DNA of 64,000 nt, from assembly GCA_006384855.1 (NCBI GenBank), contig VCJN01003431.1, positions 62,001 through 126,000 on the forward strand, in the 5' to 3' direction. Each line of letters opens with the position of its first letter. Position 1 is the stretch's first letter. Position numbers and translations under genes: made by a program. The notes under the pieces are model-generated. The model worked only from the letters and a program-made list of their open reading frames with translations, was not told the DNA's origin and made no database searches. Shown here in pieces: positions 1 through 12,933 of this stretch. Source of the stretch: Tetraselmis striata (taxonomy: Eukaryota; Chlorophyta; Chlorodendrophyceae; Chlorodendrales; Chlorodendraceae).

Positions 1-105
1 TGTACGCCAAAGTCTGGAGATGTCTTAGCCCCTTGTTGCTTTGTTGAGTGGCCGCATGGAGTGCATTAAATCCCCTCCTGGATCTTGTCACCCGCCTCAA
101 ATGGG

Positions 106-109
<4 letters not shown>

Positions 110-146
<37 letters not shown>
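110..146. repeat. (CT)n microsatellite
   Basis: An uninterrupted CT dinucleotide run of about 37 bases lies upstream of gene A. The CT/GA-rich ORFs crossing it on both strands are artefacts of the repeat. Confidence 0.95.
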
Positions 147-149
<3 letters not shown>

Positions 150-447
150 TGTCGGGGCATGTCGCATTGCGCGGTCGCTCCGCCAGCTCCGGAAGTTCTG
201 ACTCGCCACTATGCCTGAAGTGCGGACGGACATTGCGGGGCATTCCTGCATTCCGCGTTGTAGATGCTGCTCCGAAACCAACCGGCCCACTAGAGTGTTT
301 GGGCCTGCTATGGCACATGAAGGCTAATAAACGCGGACCCAACCGCCTCCGCAGAAGCCGGCCGCGAGACAGGGGGGCATCGCGCAGGACCTGCCTCCCC
401 GGGCGCGGAATGCCGCCCCAGCCCCGCCCACCCCGAGGAACTCAAGC

Positions 448-3400
448 ATGCACGTCAGCACCGGCCGGCAGTCCGGGAACCTGAACTACTTCTACACCGC
501 AAGCAGCCGCGGCGCGTCCGAGCCGAACCGCGCCAAGGCGAGTCACATGCCGCCGCTCGACGTACCCGAGGTGGCCAAGCCGGGAGGACCGCGGAGCAAG
601 GGGTTCGGCCTGCACAGCGACGTCGCCATGATCTTGAGCCCCAGGTGAGGCCATAGCCTGTTCTATTTAGAACTGCCAAACTTCCATCCTAAGACGATTG
701 AGTCCGGCCTGCATGCGCCTCGTCCCGTGGCCAATGCGACACGGCCTCACTGCCTCACCGTGAATGCATAGGCAATCTCTGACGGTCATTGCAGTGAGAG
801 CGTGAATGGGTGGTGGTGTTTGCAGTGCCTTGCCTCTCAGTCTAAACTGGGCAGCAGGGTCAGCAGTGGGGAAAGCTGGTGAAGTCTCCCGCACACATAC
901 AAACGGTCTCCGGATAAATAACGTTTTCGAACCCCCCCCCTGTGAAGAAGAAATTTTAATTCAGAATAAATCACGAATACATCACGACAACTCCGACGCG
1001 AAGGTGCAACCCAATGTATTACTTTTTGGCCCTGCGGACCGCATTTAATACTATGGTATCTTGTGTACATATGTGTACATATATTTACATTTACATACAT
1101 GTATACATGTTCATATTTACATACGGTATTATATACTTATACATTTATATTTACATTTGCATACATACATATAAATTCATGAATGTGTACATATGTATAT
1201 ATATAAAAAATTATATATCCATATATAAAATCACCAACTGCCGCGATGATCGCTCAGATACACCACCGCCGGGATCTGGAGCCCAAACTCTGGCGCGGCG
1301 AGCTCCCGGGCTCATGCCGCCCTGGCGGCGTCCGGGGCTGCTATGGCGCGCAGCGGCAACGCGCCTCCGAGCTACGGCCTGCGGCAAACAAACGACCAGT
1401 CGCCAACCGCGGGGTCGCGGAAGGGTATGTTGCCGCGATGGAGCCTGGCCATGACCGCCTCCGACACCTCCGATGCCATGAGCGCTCTCGTCCTGTCGCA
1501 TGCAATCCCTTGTCTGAGTGCAAGCAGCCCCGCCTCTCCAGTCCATCCGCGGTATAGTCTTGTGCTCAGCAGTGTGGTAGACTCCAGCAGATGTTGGCTC
1601 ATGCGAGATGCTGACGCGGCGCCGTGCCGTCCGCAGACCCGCAGGGCGCGGACATCTCGGTGCGTCTCACCCGCCGCGTGGAGGAGCTCCGGCAGGCGCT
1701 GCAGGAACAGGCGCAGCAGGCGGCGACGGCGCGCATCGCGGAGACCAATGCCCTCGCCAAGCAGGTGGGCCATCCGACAAATCCCCCTCCCAACGTTGTT
1801 TGCTCTCTCAGGGCGCTGTTTCATGCTGCCAGGCGGGGCCACTCCCGCAAGACCTGCCACCCCCTGCTTGCCCTTCGAAGGGAAGCTCATATATACATGT
1901 ATCGTTGACATTCCGACCATAACACGTTTCTACATCATGGGACACTCGGAGGTGAAGCTGACACGCAGAGCCCACAATATCTGTACTTCTAGGTCGCTCA
2001 GCAGACTCACTGTCTATTGCTGGGATGCAAGTGCGGCAATTAGAATGTAATAGAAATAGAAAATGTGTTGGTAACTTGACTTTTCTTGAAAGAAAAGCGA
2101 CAGATACATCTTAGTCGTATTGGCAATCGATTCCGATTAGCACTGAGAACATTATTTGACTTAGTATTGCCCATTAATTCAGGAAATGTTACGTGCATCG
2201 TTTCAAATTTGATAACGGTCACTGACGCGCAATTGCTGCGCGTGATTACCATGTACAGCCAAACCAGCAATCCGTATCCTATCTATTTGTACTATCGTAT
2301 CTTACGCTATCTTGCGGTGCCGTCCCGGTAAACCGTATGTGATATGCATGATGAAATAAGACTAATGAAAAATAGGACAGCAGAAAAGAATACAAAAAGA
2401 AAACGCGTGAAGGGTGGCAAATTTGAACACGGCCAGGCACCGCCGTTTCAAATGCATTGCCACCTACGCGCTGGCTCCCCTTATTCCCCCCCCCCCCCCT
2501 TCACCCCAGATGGCGGCGGAGCAGCAGTGCCAGGCTCTGCAGTCGGAGCTGGCCAAGGTGCGCCGTGAGTACGATGCCTTTCGCATCCAGTCGTTCAATG
2601 AGAAGGCCACGGTGACGGAGGAGCGGGCGCACGCCCTGCAAGAGCTGGCAAAGTACCGGGCGGAGGCGGCGAGCCTGGGCGAGCGGTACGAGGACGCCAA
2701 GAGCCGGTTGGACAAGGAGCGCGATGTCGCGTTTGACCTGGTGGCGGACCTCAGAGCGCAGCTCAATGTCGCCAAGGTGGGACTGCCCCGCCGGATGCCC
2801 TCCATGCTCAGGCCTGCAGCGCTGATTGGATGCAACGGCGGCGCCGGTGGACTGCCGCTGCGCCTGTGTCGGCGGCTACCTGGAGGCGTGGCTCACTCGG
2901 CGTCGGGCGCGCGCCCTTGCGACTGGCGTAGGGTGAGCTTGTGGAGCATCAGGCGCAGCTGCAGGCGTCCATCCAGAACAGTGAGGACGAGAAAAACTTT
3001 GCGGTGGCGGAGCTGCAGGTGGGTGGGGGCAGGCAGGCCGGACGGGGCAGCGATGTATGCCCCTTTCCGTCCTGTATCACTGTTGGTAGGACATGTTGCC
3101 CCGGGCAAATTATCGAGATGCGGGCAAATTGGGCAATTGATGGAGACGCTCGTGTTGCTGTTGTGTCGCCCACATGCCCCCCCCTGGCCCCTTTATGTCG
3201 CCCTAAATGTCACCCTCATCTTGTCCTCTTGTGCCATCATATCCCCCTCCGTGTCTCCTTCGGGTCGCCTTCACGTCACCCTGATTTAAGCCTCATCTTG
3301 CCTTCACCTTACCCTCAGGTCTGCCTCATGTCCCCATCATGTCATCCCCCATGTCACCCATCATATCACCATCATATCACCGTCATGTCACCCTCATCTT

Positions 3401-6274
3401 GCTCTCATGTCGCCCTCATGTCACCTCCATGTCTCCCTCGTGTCACCGCCCCCCCGCCCCCCCTCCCCCCCCCCCCCCCCCCCTCCGCGCGGCCACAGGA
3501 GGAGCGCGCGAAGAACAGGTCGGCCAACAAGCACGTCAAAATGCTGGAAGAGGTGCGGGAGGCGTTGGAGATAGAGCTGAAGGATGAGAGGGTGAGCCCA
3601 TGAGCGAGCCCCGCCTGCATGCCTGCTCGGTCCTGGCATTCCGAAGAGTAATGTCAGCATACGTGCATGTGTACCCTCATGCGAGCCCAGTAGGTGGGGA
3701 CAAAGGGCAGAAGCGGGGTGGGGGGGGGGGGGGGGGGGGGGGGGGGTATTGGTCTTACTATATTGCCTTTGTTGGAGATAATCAAAGGGGGGGGGGGTCA
3801 TGGAGTATATGCCACGTATGTACGGATGAATGGATGTATGGTAGCATTTCCGACTCGCGATTGGCCGCGTGATCGCGCAGGTGAAAACCGACCAGGCGGA
3901 GTACCAGAAGGAGACGATGGTGCTCGCCATGCCGGAGCTGCACCTGGTCATGGCCACCATGCAGCGGGACATCTACGCGCACGCCAGCCGAGAGAGCATC
4001 GACGACCTGGTGCGCACGGCCAGCGCCCCGGAGGAGACGGTCATCCAAATCAACAAGGTGAGCCAACCCCTTCCTCTCATTCGACACCCCATCACATGCC
4101 CCCCCCCCCCCCCCCCCCACCAACACACACAACCCATCCACCCACCCACCCACCCCCTTCTCCCCCAGTCTCCGCATGCCATTATGGCACGCCTACGTTG
4201 CCTTGTTGATTCGCCCGTCTACGCCGTGCATCGTGCGCCTAGTGCCGAATGCCTCAGCGGAGCTGCAGGGTTGTCCATTCAAAGCAGCCGTATTGCCGTC
4301 CTCGTAGCCGGCTCCTTGGGGTCCTTATAGATGAGCACCGCCCTAGGCGCACCTCCCCCCCCCTCCCCCCCCGCCTGTGTTTATCCCGGTGTGCTGGGGC
4401 CTGCATGGCCTCCTAGATGCTGCCCGTGGCACATCATGCCGTGACACTTGTTTTGTCCGGTCCGGTGCAGATTTTGTCGCGCAACACGCTCCTGCTCCGC
4501 AAGATTTACCTCTACTACAACAGCTACCTCACAAACACGGTAACGCCCGAGAGGAGCGCCCACATGGCTTGCGCTGAATCGCAGCCGCGCATGCATGGTT
4601 GCCTTGTGACTATTCCGCCGCGCGCTCAGCTGCCCGCCCACCCGCACCTGTGCGCCGGGCCGCAGGGGAACCCCGCAAAGGCGATGAATCAAGCGGAGTT
4701 TGTGCGCTTTTGCCGCGACTGCGGCATCATCGAGTCCCAGATCGACAAGCTGCGGGCTCTGGACAAGGGCATCAGCCACCACACCCCGGCTGGGCCCCAC
4801 GGCAAGCTGGAGTCGCCGTCCGGCGGCGCCAGAGGCACGGCGCACCCGGTCGCCACCAGCCCGCGGGAGTTGGCGCTGGACGCGGCGCCCGCCGGCCTGC
4901 AGCTCCACCGCGTCGCCACCCCGCCGGGGTCGCCGCGCCAGGGGGCAGCCAGCGGCATGCCTGAGCAGACGCAGGACATCGTGGCGCTCCTCTGCCAGGA
5001 TCTGAAGCTGCCGGACCTCGGGGTGCGCTGGCGCTCCATCTGCACTTGGACCTGTCCCTCGCATTGTTTCGACTGCTTGTCCACCCCATGTGAACGAGAG
5101 TTGGCCGGGCTGGGGGGGTCGGTCGGTTTTGAGGGTTTTAAACCTTAATCCCCAAAACCTATAGCCCTTAAAACAGGGGCGGGGGGCGGGGGCTCGGTGC
5201 ACAGGTGTGCTGATTCATCCCCCCCCCCCCCCCCCCCCCCCCAAGATTTATTATTCATCCACAAATGAAACGTCAGCAAACGTACCGTCACGTATCGTAG
5301 CAACGCACCATCACGTATGTATCATCACGTACCATAACGTGCTGTCACGTATCGTAATAATGCACCGTCGCGTATCAACGTACTGACATGTAACAGAATG
5401 TACGTATCCCCCCACTGATGATGATGCTGGACATGCTGCTCCGACATCTGTTCGCAGCTTGTCTTACTGGCGAATCCACTACATTGGTCGGCACTCGTTG
5501 TCACGCGCCAAGTTTAATATTCATAATGAATGTATATGCCGTCCGGCAGGTTTCCGGTACATACATGTTTGGATTATAACAAGTATGCTGTTAGTCGCTA
5601 TATGTATGGCAACTAGCGACTATCGCGCTAGTGGCAATGCAACGTGGCAATGCAGTATGCCTTCTGACCACCGCATGGCAGCGATATCTTATTTCGGCCC
5701 GCTCTGGGACGACCTTTAATATGCAATCCTTATCTGCTATACATTCTTGCTCTATGGGACTAGGCGGGGCCCCGGCTCCGCCGGCCTATGTGCACCTGCG
5801 TGCCACTGTTTGTCAGCAAGCGCGCCTGTTGTGTCATCATCAGAATGTGGATGACATTCCCGGCGTCTTTCTGCGGAGCATGAACGTGGACCAGCTCTTT
5901 GTTCAGTGTGTGTCCAACACCAAGCCGCACGACGGCCAGGCCAGCACCGACAGCAGCGAGCGCTTCATGGACTTCCATGACTTTGTGCACATTCTCGTGC
6001 GCCCTCCGCCCCTCTCGTCGCCTTGTCCCCATGTTGCCCGTGTTGCCCACGGCTGGCTGACCCGCCCGGCATAGTGGTGCGATGAGTGCCCGTGACCAGA
6101 CCCAGCTGAACCTGTACTGAGTGAGCGCATGCTGCCAATGCCGATCCCGATGCCACTGCCTCTCAGGTCCGGGTTGCCAACTTGCGGTACCTTGATCTTC
6201 CGTCCCTGGCAGCTCGTGTGCTGGTGCTACTTTTCCAGGTGAGAGACCGATTGACCCCCCCCCCCCCCCCTCTT

Positions 6275-6312
<38 letters not shown>

Positions 6313-6948
6313 TAAAACACACGCACTCTCCCCCTCTCTCTCTATAACTCTCTCCCCCCCCCCTCCTCCTCCCTCTCTCTCACTCAACCGCCGCCAGCAA
6401 AAAAAATACAGCAACAGCACTTCGAAAGGATAAGAGCCCAAAGCCCGTAGTTCATGAAATCGCGCACATCCCAAGGCGGGTTATGTTAGCCCGGCCCTGC
6501 GCTCAGCCTGGGTGCTGCCAGCGTGCTGATATGAACTGTGGTTGTTGCGAGGGCTGACACGCAAGGTTTGGTGCAGGCTGTGTTTCCGCGTGCCAAGCGG
6601 GTGGACCTGAACATGCTGCTTGCGTATGACAAGGTGGGTTCAAGTGGTGGCGCTCTTCCCCACCACGTAATGCTCCAGCGACCTCACGCCTTCCCCAGTT
6701 ACTATTCAAAGACTGACGCAGCAGCTCACCTCGCGACTCTAAACTATGCCCCTTGCATGCTGCCAAAGCAGATGATGCAGCAGGACAGATCCTCAGCAAG
6801 CTCTCGAAGAAAGACGCCTGTGTCACCGAGGGGGCCTTCATCACCAAGGGAGTCCATGTCTCCGAGGGGGGCTATGTCACCGGTGAAACCCAGGAAAACT
6901 TCCAGGCTCGGGGAAGGCTTTGTGTCTCCTCGAAAGAGATATTTTTAG
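448..6948 (+). CDS. Gene A: multi-exon coiled-coil protein with TPPP/EF-hand-like C-terminal half
   Basis: Exons I support by GT-AG borders and continuous reading: 448-644 (possible first exon, ATG at 448), about 1637-1764, 2510-2776, 2932-3018, 3499-3591, 3881-4057, 4471-4539, 4666-5022, 5844-5996, 6167-6238, 6577-6633 and 6772-6948 with stop. From 2510 onward all junctions are phase 0. The first two exons do not join in phase, so an exon may be missing there. Exons 2-6 encode a charged heptad-like coiled coil (EELRQALQEQAQQA, EEVREALEIELKDER). The exon at 4666 begins with NQAEFVRFCRDCGII, and exons 5844-6238 encode DQLFVQC...FMDFHDFVHIL...ANLRY, an order reminiscent of p25-alpha/TPPP and EF-hand-like folds, here separated by a Pro/Gly-rich insert. 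The last exon is rich in SPRG and MSPR motifs (possible phosphosites). A cytoskeletal or axonemal role is an inference only. Confidence 0.72.
1054..1230. repeat. AT-rich TACA/TATA microsatellite-like tract
   Basis: A low-complexity stretch of alternating TACAT/TATA words within a presumed long intron (645-1636) of gene A. I see nothing else convincing in that intron; its ORFs do not resemble exons. Confidence 0.8.
3160..3450. repeat. Degenerate CATGTCACCCT minisatellite in gene A intron
   Basis: Repeated words of the form CATGTCACC, CATCATATCACC and CCTCATCTTG recur about every 9-15 bases throughout the intron between exons 2932-3018 and 3499-3591. The tract then runs into poly(C) directly before the 3' splice site, so the whole intron is pyrimidine-biased on the coding strand. 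Confidence 0.8.
5265..5405. repeat. CGTACCRTCACGTAT minisatellite in gene A intron
   Basis: About eight imperfect repeats of a 13-16-base word (ACGTACCRTCACGTAT and variants) follow a poly(C) run at about 5219-5242 in the intron between exons 4666-5022 and 5844-5996. The rest of this 820-base intron shows no supported exon. Confidence 0.75.
6256..6312. repeat. Poly(C) followed by (CA)n microsatellite
   Basis: A run of C (about 6256-6270) is followed by about 16 CA dinucleotides in the intron after exon 6167-6238 of gene A. A CT-rich stretch continues to about 6385. Confidence 0.9.
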
Positions 6949-7489
6949 CGGCAGCCATTGAGAGGGGGTTGAGGGGGTGGCAACACAAGAAAGACAAGCG
7001 AATCAGCAATAGACGCGGTGCTGGGAAATGTGCCCGCTTTCCACCAAACCAAGCAACCTTCGCATCTGCCGTGGAAAGATTATACTGCGCAAGCATATGA
7101 TATGGGGAGCATCCATGCATCCACATAAGGCCGTGTACGCGCCGGTTGTTGTATCATCATGGAAGTATTGATAGATTACAAATACCATCAGCCGGAGGAC
7201 AGATATGATTGTATGAACTGAAGAGGCTCGACGCTTATTCATGTGTGGTTGCTGGTGTATCGCTGCTCATCGCCATCATGGTCGCTTCCGCACTATTACC
7301 AGGCGATTTGGACTGTTGGGTGAAGCAGCATTGCTTCAGTACGGGGACTCGCTGCGCTGCTAAGCCACCAAGCAGCCCTGCAGTGCCGGCAGCGGCAGAG
7401 CTGGGCCGGCATCAATGACATGAAGGCAGTTTGTGTGATGCTTTTTGTCACAAGTTAGATTGCATTGATTTTGCAAGGGGCAGATGGTA
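6949..7489. other. Intergenic sequence, no gene seen
   Basis: This stretch holds the presumed 3' UTR of gene A and spacer. Short ORFs on both strands lack any motif, splice context or relation to other parts of the window. Confidence 0.5.
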
Positions 7490-8310
7490 CGCGCTCATGA
7501 TCCTCCCGGCACCGGGCGACGCTCACTGGCGTGTGCAACACGCTGCCATTGCGGATGCCTTTCGAGATCACTGTGTTCACAATGTGGGCATCCATGTACG
7601 CCGAGAGGTGGACAGCATGTTCCAGGATGCAATGCCTCTGGGCAACACTGTACCCATGGATGAACCCAAGGGCATGGTGCCAGCTCCCCCCCGGCATTCA
7701 ACGTCGTGAACGGGAGCTGTGATTCTCGGAGCTTGAAGCCAACGTTGCTGGAGCTCAAGACCATGCGTGACACGAGGCCAGGACATTGCAATGCCCTGGG
7801 CCACAGCTAGGGATCGTTTTGAGCACACCCTGTTGGGCGAAATGCAACGTTGGTTGGCGGTGCGGGATGCGGCGTGGCACAAAACGGAGCCGGGACGGAA
7901 AGGCCCGCTTCGAGAGATCCTGGACATGTACATAGGCAAAGTCTTTGGCACAGTGGGTGAGGTGAGCAAGGGGGTGCGCAGGTGCGTCGAGCACGGTACG
8001 AAGCATCGCATGCTTGGCAGCGGATCGGGCTGCCATCTCATCGCGAGGCACACGGTGCATCACCGGAGCTCATCAAGCGGGCTTGCTTGCTCATTACAGA
8101 TTTCATCGGAGTGATGAGCTTGGTGGCAGCTCGGGATTGTGCATGCTGCCTAATCAGACGGTGTAGATTTGTCTGCTACCCGCGTTGTTGGAGCGGCGTA
8201 GCGCGGCCACGGATCGCCCACACGCACATGTTGAACCCGACGCGCGCAGCATTCATCCATTCCGCCTCGTGCGGGCTTGTCTTGATGTCTCCCATTACCG
8301 TTTTAGCGGT
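7490..8310 (+). pseudogene. Decayed LINE1 3' end (RT C-terminal domain remnant)
   Basis: The translation in shifting frames matches the C-terminal part of the LINE1 RT ORF at 25780-26600. Shared pieces include GDAHWRVQH, AFRDHCVH, RREVD, PLGNTVP, LLGE/DIQR and CLIRRRRF versus CLIRRCRF. Several frameshifts and stops break it, and the endonuclease-like core is partly lost. It is truncated at its 5' side near 7490, as is usual for LINE insertions. Near 8297-8310 a small hairpin (ACCG, TTTTAG loop, CGGT) occupies the place of the 3'-tail hairpin of LINE1. The insertion lies about 550 bases downstream of gene A, in the same orientation. Confidence 0.85.
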
Positions 8311-10480
8311 GATATTTCTGTTTTTCATCTTCTTTGGTGTTCACACAGGTGCAGCCGTACTCATGTTTCTAAAGGAGATAGAAACAGCGGCAATTTGTTA
8401 CTTAAATGTAAGGATTAAAGATTGCACGCACATCGTGCAGCTGGTTTTCTTAGCGCATAAGATTTGTTACTACCTGCTGTATTGGCGCTTTTTATGATGA
8501 TGCTATAATACAGCAAGTTAGCACAAGTTAATACAGCTGCATCCTCATTCATTCCCGGAATGTAAAAAAAACAGCAAATCAGCAAGCAAACGAGAATACC
8601 GGTACATGTGTCCCTACTAACATGGGGATAGTAGCAGTAGTCGCTATACGTGTAGAGAATAACCCCTGCGTAATCCCTGTAACAGAATAGTCCATGCATA
8701 ATCCCTACGTTATATACCAGCCCCCTCGTTGGGCCCGGCGGCCCTCCGGCGCTGGTAACATGAGTAGAGCTCTACTTTTGCGCTATGTTTCTATATATTG
8801 CTATATCGAACTCTGCTACTGATATATTGCTAGCTAGTATTATAGGGAGTTTCCTTCCTCAGTACTTTCCATGCATTCTCTGCCATCATATATCATCATC
8901 CGGCATGCGCCATATCATCTGCTTTATGTAACAACCAATAAAACCCTGTCGATCAATACCTGTAGATAGTGCATAATCCTTGGCGAGTAGCTATTTATGT
9001 CTATAATATACATGGGTAGAAATCTTATATAATACGAGTTGATATAATCCTGGCATAGATAGCCATGGACCCTAGCGAGTAGCAGTCCCACACTGAGAAT
9101 GTATGCAACCTACCCGATGTAATAAGTACAGTCGTACCCAGATAGAATCGCAGCCGCCAAGGAAGCCGGGGGGGCGTAAGTCGGCCGTTCCAGCGTACGC
9201 GTAGTGTGGTATACTTGCGATTCCGTAACGGGAAGATTGGTAAGATGCATGCATGGTTCCTGAGGCAAAGTTGAGCAGGACTCGAGAGGTGTAATGTCGT
9301 GGAAAGCAGTATTAAAAACATCAGCATGCAGCTGGCCCTTGCCTGTCAAAAGCCTATGTTAATGCTGAGGGCATGCAGATGGGAGTTCACCGAAAGTCGG
9401 CGAGAAATCTATAACACTAAGCCTCCTCTTTGTACTCCGGCCGGCGCAGGCAGGTTGTCATCTATAGTCGGTGGGTGTCCAAATCTAGTGCGCTTAGAGG
9501 GTGGTATACAAAGCGAGGTCGCAGGTTTTAGTTCATTACTTGTTGGTGACGATGGTGTTCGAGCTTCATGTTCGATTATGTCGAGGTTGTGTTAGGCATG
9601 TTTACCGTGAAAAAGGGTAGGTTTGGTTGTGCTCCGGCTCCGGTGGCAAAAAGTTGGGAGCCAAAATCGCGACATTTTTCAACTTTCGAATTACAGCCTA
9701 TGCTTTTCAGGGATCAATACATTCATCATAGGCTCTCGGAAACTGGCTTTACATTATGTATAGCCCGCGCGAGTAGTACATAATGCACATTTATATACTG
9801 TAATGTGTTGTGCAACATATTGTGTGTGAACACATTGTCACACTATGGCACGGTGACGCCATTCATTGCACATTATGAGATAGCGCAAATTCTTTTGTGG
9901 GCATGACATATACATATCAATATCGACCTCTGAGAACTTTGAGCATCAGACAATGCTTTGGCACCGAGATATAATAATATATAAATAATTGCCATGCTGA
10001 AACGACACAATCATACAATCACAAATGCATCCAGTTGTGTATGACATATGCGGCAAACTCAGAATGGCCCCAAACTGCAAGGAGATGTTGTTCTTGATAT
10101 ACTTAAGAGTTGACAAAAGTTCCACTTGTACCTCCGAAGTGAAGCATGGTAGTCTGTCACATGGAATAATGTGTCCATGTGCGACACAATGTGTATATGT
10201 CTCGGTCACACAAGCCCAAAATTGAAACCCCACACAAACCCCACAGAATGAGTCCCCACAGCCCACAATCACACCCAAACATCATTATCGAGGGTTTGGC
10301 AGATGATTTGCCTATGAAGCCCACTAGGGTCACGATTTACATGTGGTTTGTGTGACTGTCGCATGTAATGCACTAAGTATATGGTTTGTGTGGTTTATGT
10401 GACTGTATGGTACAGTGTGGTTTGTGTGACTGTCCATGTGCGCACTGCTTGTCTCAGCAGGCACCATTAACTGCCGCCAG
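8311..10480. other. Intergenic AT-rich sequence, no gene seen
   Basis: I find no coding sequence I can support. A short block at about 9262-9310 (GACTCGAGAGGTGTAATGTC) recurs with changes at about 13559-13590, preceded in both cases by GAGGCAAAG, so it is probably a dispersed repeat. A run of GTGTGG/TGTGACTG words lies at 10335-10435. Confidence 0.45.
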
Positions 10481-10930
10481 CATATCATCATGCAACGATG
10501 TGGGGATGGTGTAGACATCATGCTTGGTCTTTTTGACATGTGGCGCACCAGTGACCTTCGAGCCCTTGCGGCCACGGCGCATCTAGTCGGACTTCTTGAA
10601 AGTCGTGGCACAGAGGTGACTGAACTGCATGCAATACTTGCTAGTGTCCAGATAGTAGAGCCGCTTGATAGCATGTGTAGCGTCCCAATCCTCGCCGCTG
10701 ACACCAATTGGGTACCTGTCAATGTACTGCACCCCAAGGACGGCAGAGCCTTTGGGCAAAGTGACACCATAGTTGTCCTCAACGTCGTCGGCAAGGACAT
10801 GGACGGCGACAGTGACAGTGACATTCATGATGAAGAACTCCCAGCCATCCTCCACTGTGGGAAAGATGCAGTAGCACTCGTTGCTCTCGGTGTCGATCAT
10901 CTCAGCTAGGTTTTCTTCCTCGCAGCCACC
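10445..10930 (-). pseudogene. Probable terminal exon of a decayed gene, function unknown
   Basis: Read from a plausible acceptor near 10927 leftwards, the - strand gives an open frame beginning GCEEENLAEMIDTESNE, followed by FPTVEDGWEFF, LPKGSAVLGVQYIDRYPIG and LYYLDTSKYC. A TAG at about 10585 interrupts it. After the stop the same frame continues with MRRGRKGSKVTG and VKKTKHDVYTIPTS, which read like a basic nuclear-targeting tail. The acidic-to-basic layout and natural amino-acid composition support former coding, and the internal stop argues for decay. I do not recognise the family; a transposon-borne or chromatin-related protein is possible. The + strand ORF here (157 aa) looks like its shadow. 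Confidence 0.4.
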
Positions 10931-12933
10931 TGGCAGGTGACAATATGTGTCCGGTCAACGAGCTCTAGATTGATCAGCGCACACGTTACATAAATGATAA
11001 CGCAAGACTGATGAGGCAGGCAGTCACCTCTCCGCGGCTGTGGGTAGAGCGCAAGTGACATTGCACGGCTCAGCGCTGGGCACCTTATGGACCCTCCTCT
11101 TCGCAGCTTTGGACATCGTTTTGCGTGAGATGCCAAAAAAATCTCAATTGTTCGGCCGCCCTGGCGTCGCTCCAGTGTGTCGGCCGCTATGGCGACGCTG
11201 GTGAAAGCATGGCGGGATGTCCGCGCATCCTTGTCTCGACAGGCCGCCAGAATAGCATGAGACTCATCACGAGCAGTTGCCGCCACCTGCTGCAGTGCAG
11301 CCAAGGACCTTGGCGATATGCACAATGTTGTCTCGTTGTGCACCCGCATACATGCAGCAATCCTCGGCTGCCTGACGAAATGCCCCATGGCACGGGCAAG
11401 ACTTTGGAACCTGTGAATGTACCAGCCAGCCGCATGAACGGCTCCACATCCCGTTGCATGGTGCGGGTCAGTAGGGTTGGGCGGCAGTCCAAACCGCCGT
11501 CATCGAAGTGTTGTCTTATGAGGGTCAGGTCGGCTGACCGCTTCCGCCACCGTAGTGGTGCGCCGCTGGCACCGCCTGTTTGCTGCGCTGTAGGCTACTC
11601 CATTGTGGGCAGCACCTCCGTTAATGTTGGTGCCCGTACTGATGGTGGTTTGTACTCTTTAGGGACTAGATGGGCATGGCCTCGGCTGACAAACTGTTTG
11701 TACCAGTTTCGCATCAGACTCCTTCAATGTCTTCCTTATGAGGTTGGGTGCCAACTAACGCCAGCTGTGCTGCGACCTCCTCCTCAGAGTATGGAGGTGG
11801 CACCTAGGAGCGTCTCGGCCGGTTGTTGCCGCCACTTTTACCGACTGATGAAGAAACACCCCCCTTCTGCACGAGTAGACCCTGCCGAACGTTTTTTGGC
11901 GCCCGCCCTCCGCATGCCGCCGCCGCTGCGGCCAGTGAGTTTAACCATAGTGGTCTCTGTGGGCCCTATGCCGAGCACATGGTCGGTTGGTCAGGACGAT
12001 ATACAGTACTTTATTGCTGAAGTGGGGAATCTGTGCATCGGACCAGGCATGCGGCATGCCGACTCACCGGCCGAGCCTCCACAGTGCCGAGAGTGGTGCT
12101 AGGAGGCTGTGGGGCAAGAGGCGCGCTTTCGCGGCATCATACAAGGGTTGCCGGTTGGTGGTGTCGTTACCCCAGGCCTACCCTAGGCCTGACCCCAGGT
12201 GGCGGGGACGGTTGTGATGGACGGGCCGATGGCCGATGCCGGCCGTAACCGCCGGAGGGGGCTAGCCTACCTATTACTAGACGTGGTTCATGTACTATTT
12301 GATTGGGTTTATTAGTGGTTTAGGAGTTATGGCCGTCGGTGTGCCCGAAACCGGGATCAATTTGCCAAAAATGTCGTTTTACAGCCCGTACCGGCACCCG
12401 TACTTTTTGCCACAGGCCGCCCCGCCACTCCTCTGCATGATATCCATCAGTTTGTAGACGATACATCGTGGAAGGAAATGACGATCGTCGAGGAGTTGGC
12501 AAGAGGGGTCAAGGACAAGGTTCGTCAATCGCATGATCACGGCGATCGGAAGTCCAAATGAAGAGAGGGGCATTTGGGAGATGGCCGACCGCAAAGTAAT
12601 GTCCCGGTCGCAGTAGGTAAATGGAAAGGCATGAGCAGGCGGCCCACTGAGCCGAGGATTGCTGGAGCTGGCACACAGTTGATATACATGTCAATACTAA
12701 TACATGTCGTACTACTTATCCATCAGCATTCCTGTGCCAAGAATAATAACCCGTCTCCAGTTCCGTTAGGTATTATTCTGACGAATCATACGATACTGGT
12801 TAGGATGGTGGTCCGTAGTGACTAGTGTCAAAGCCGCCCGTCGGCTTGATAGTCGTCGAAATATTGTTGTTCATAGACGATAAATGTTGATTGTGAAGAC
12901 TGCGAGTCGGATCCCGCCGGCTCATCGCATGTT
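10931..12933. other. Possible further exons of the same decayed - strand gene
   Basis: The - strand at about 11100-11490 contains open pieces such as RDVEPFMRLAGTFTGSK, ALQQVAATARDESHAILAAC and the basic SHAKRCPKLRRGG. They could be upstream exons of the remnant at 10445-10930, but I cannot define splice borders. The long + strand ORF at 11125-12102 has no recognisable motif. From 12100 to 12930 I see nothing I can support. Confidence 0.25.

Noticed and set aside
1343-2050. 235-codon + strand ORF
   Set aside because: Runs through the proposed exon 1637-1764 in a different frame and through its splice sites; composition is shadow-like.
4381-5202. 273-codon - strand ORF
   Set aside because: Antisense to the large exon of gene A (4666-5022), which has better splice borders and a natural protein sequence.
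11125-12102. 325-codon + strand ORF
   Set aside because: No motif, irregular composition, and overlaps more protein-like - strand pieces.
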